64,000 bases of DNA, from the NCBI RefSeq assembly GCF_018398315.1, contig NZ_JAHBRW010000002.1, forward strand, positions 1,348,637-1,412,636, in the 5' to 3' direction. The notes beneath the pieces were generated by a model. The model ran no database searches. It was not told the origin of the DNA and worked only from the letters and a program-made list of their open reading frames with translations. How positions within the stretch are numbered: position 1 is the stretch's first letter; each line of letters begins with the position of its first letter. The DNA comes from Chelatococcus sp. YT9 (GTDB taxonomy: Bacteria > Pseudomonadota > Alphaproteobacteria > Rhizobiales > Beijerinckiaceae). Made by a program: the position numbers and the translations under genes. This document shows positions 63,782-64,000 of this stretch, in pieces.

Positions 63782-64000
63782 CGATGTAATCCTCCAGGCG
63801 GACGGTTTCCTCGCCCGGGAAACGCCTGCGCTCGAACAACCCCTTAAGATGCATAGGCACGGTGGCGTCAATGCCGACCTTGCCGCGATGGACATCGCGC
63901 ACATCCTCGCGCGTGTAGCTCGGGATGCGTGGGACCATATACACCCCCGTTTCCGGCGTGCAGCGCGTCTGGATGGCCCAGAGAACGTCGGCGGCGTTGA
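63768..64000 (-). CDS. UbiD family decarboxylase, C-terminal part (gene runs past the window end)
   Basis: The last 77 codons of a gene entering from the right edge. The translated end contains NAADVLWAIQTRCTPETGVYMVP, GKVGIDATVP and FERRRFPGEETVRLEDY before TAG at 63768-63770. DVLWA-QTR and KVGIDAT are hallmarks of the UbiD C-terminal domain. It is the first visible gene of the leftward operon that ends with ubiX. Its active-site residues lie outside the window. It differs from the UbiD at 7.6 kb. Confidence 0.85.
   Translation of the reverse strand, partial: NAADVLWAIQTRCTPETGVYMVPRIPSYTREDVRDVHRGKVGIDATVPMHLKGLFERRRFPGEETVRLEDYIDVGH

Overview
The window is GC-rich, densely coded DNA of the kind found in alphaproteobacteria of the order Hyphomicrobiales (Rhizobiales). 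Bosea- or Chelatococcus-like relatives are my best guess from overall style, not a proven assignment. Support comes from the many solute-binding-protein ABC operons, the TctCBA system, two Ku genes with a multidomain LigD, GGAAC-N16-CGTT promoters of the EcfG type, and short palindromic intergenic repeats typical of that order. I saw no rRNA, tRNA, CRISPR array, prophage, insertion sequence or replication origin. It reads as chromosomal catabolic and transport territory.

Layout. 0.1-6.9 kb: a small unknown protein, an AFMID-type kynurenine formamidase-like hydrolase and a complete Liv-type ABC transporter. 6.9-13.6 kb: a divergent pair of units, with UbiD decarboxylase plus a Rid protein leftward and aldehyde dehydrogenase, kynureninase, tryptophan 2,3-dioxygenase and an AraC regulator rightward. 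With the formamidase this covers tryptophan to anthranilate (or the 3-hydroxy analogue). 13.7-19.1 kb: a complete leftward dipeptide-type ABC transporter. 19.3-22.2 kb: a ThDP enzyme overlapping a PPOX-like flavoprotein. 22.3-27.0 kb: a DUF2817 peptidase-like protein and a second dipeptide-type system with a frameshifted binding protein and no ATPase genes. 27-34.8 kb: a Crp/Fnr regulator, three small unknown proteins, a stress-type SDR, Ku, LigD and a second Ku (NHEJ). 34.8-42.2 kb: a cupin, then a leftward operon of Ugp/Mal-type sugar ABC transporter, histidine phosphatase, metallophosphoesterase and SorC regulator. 42.3-45.3 kb: TctCBA. 45.7-48.2 kb: an FAD oxidoreductase, a MarR regulator with a clear operator, and a DUF1398 protein. 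48.5-55.4 kb: a YihV-like sugar kinase, a LacD/YihT-like aldolase, a polar amino-acid-type ABC transporter, a class II aldolase and an FCD-type GntR regulator. 55.7-57.3 kb: a gamma-glutamyltransferase family protein. 57.7-64.0 kb: a tight leftward operon of UbiD (cut by the window edge), DUF4392, Asp/Glu-racemase/maleate-isomerase family, HisC-like PLP enzyme, TauABC-like transporter and UbiX.

The UbiX product could supply prenylated FMN to both UbiD proteins. The least explained systems are the UbiD/UbiX/DUF4392 operon at the right edge and the kinase/two-aldolase/amino-acid-transporter cluster. The second of these has two matching promoter-operator candidates in front of its two halves. 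All functional assignments come from reading motifs and gene order by eye; no database search was run.
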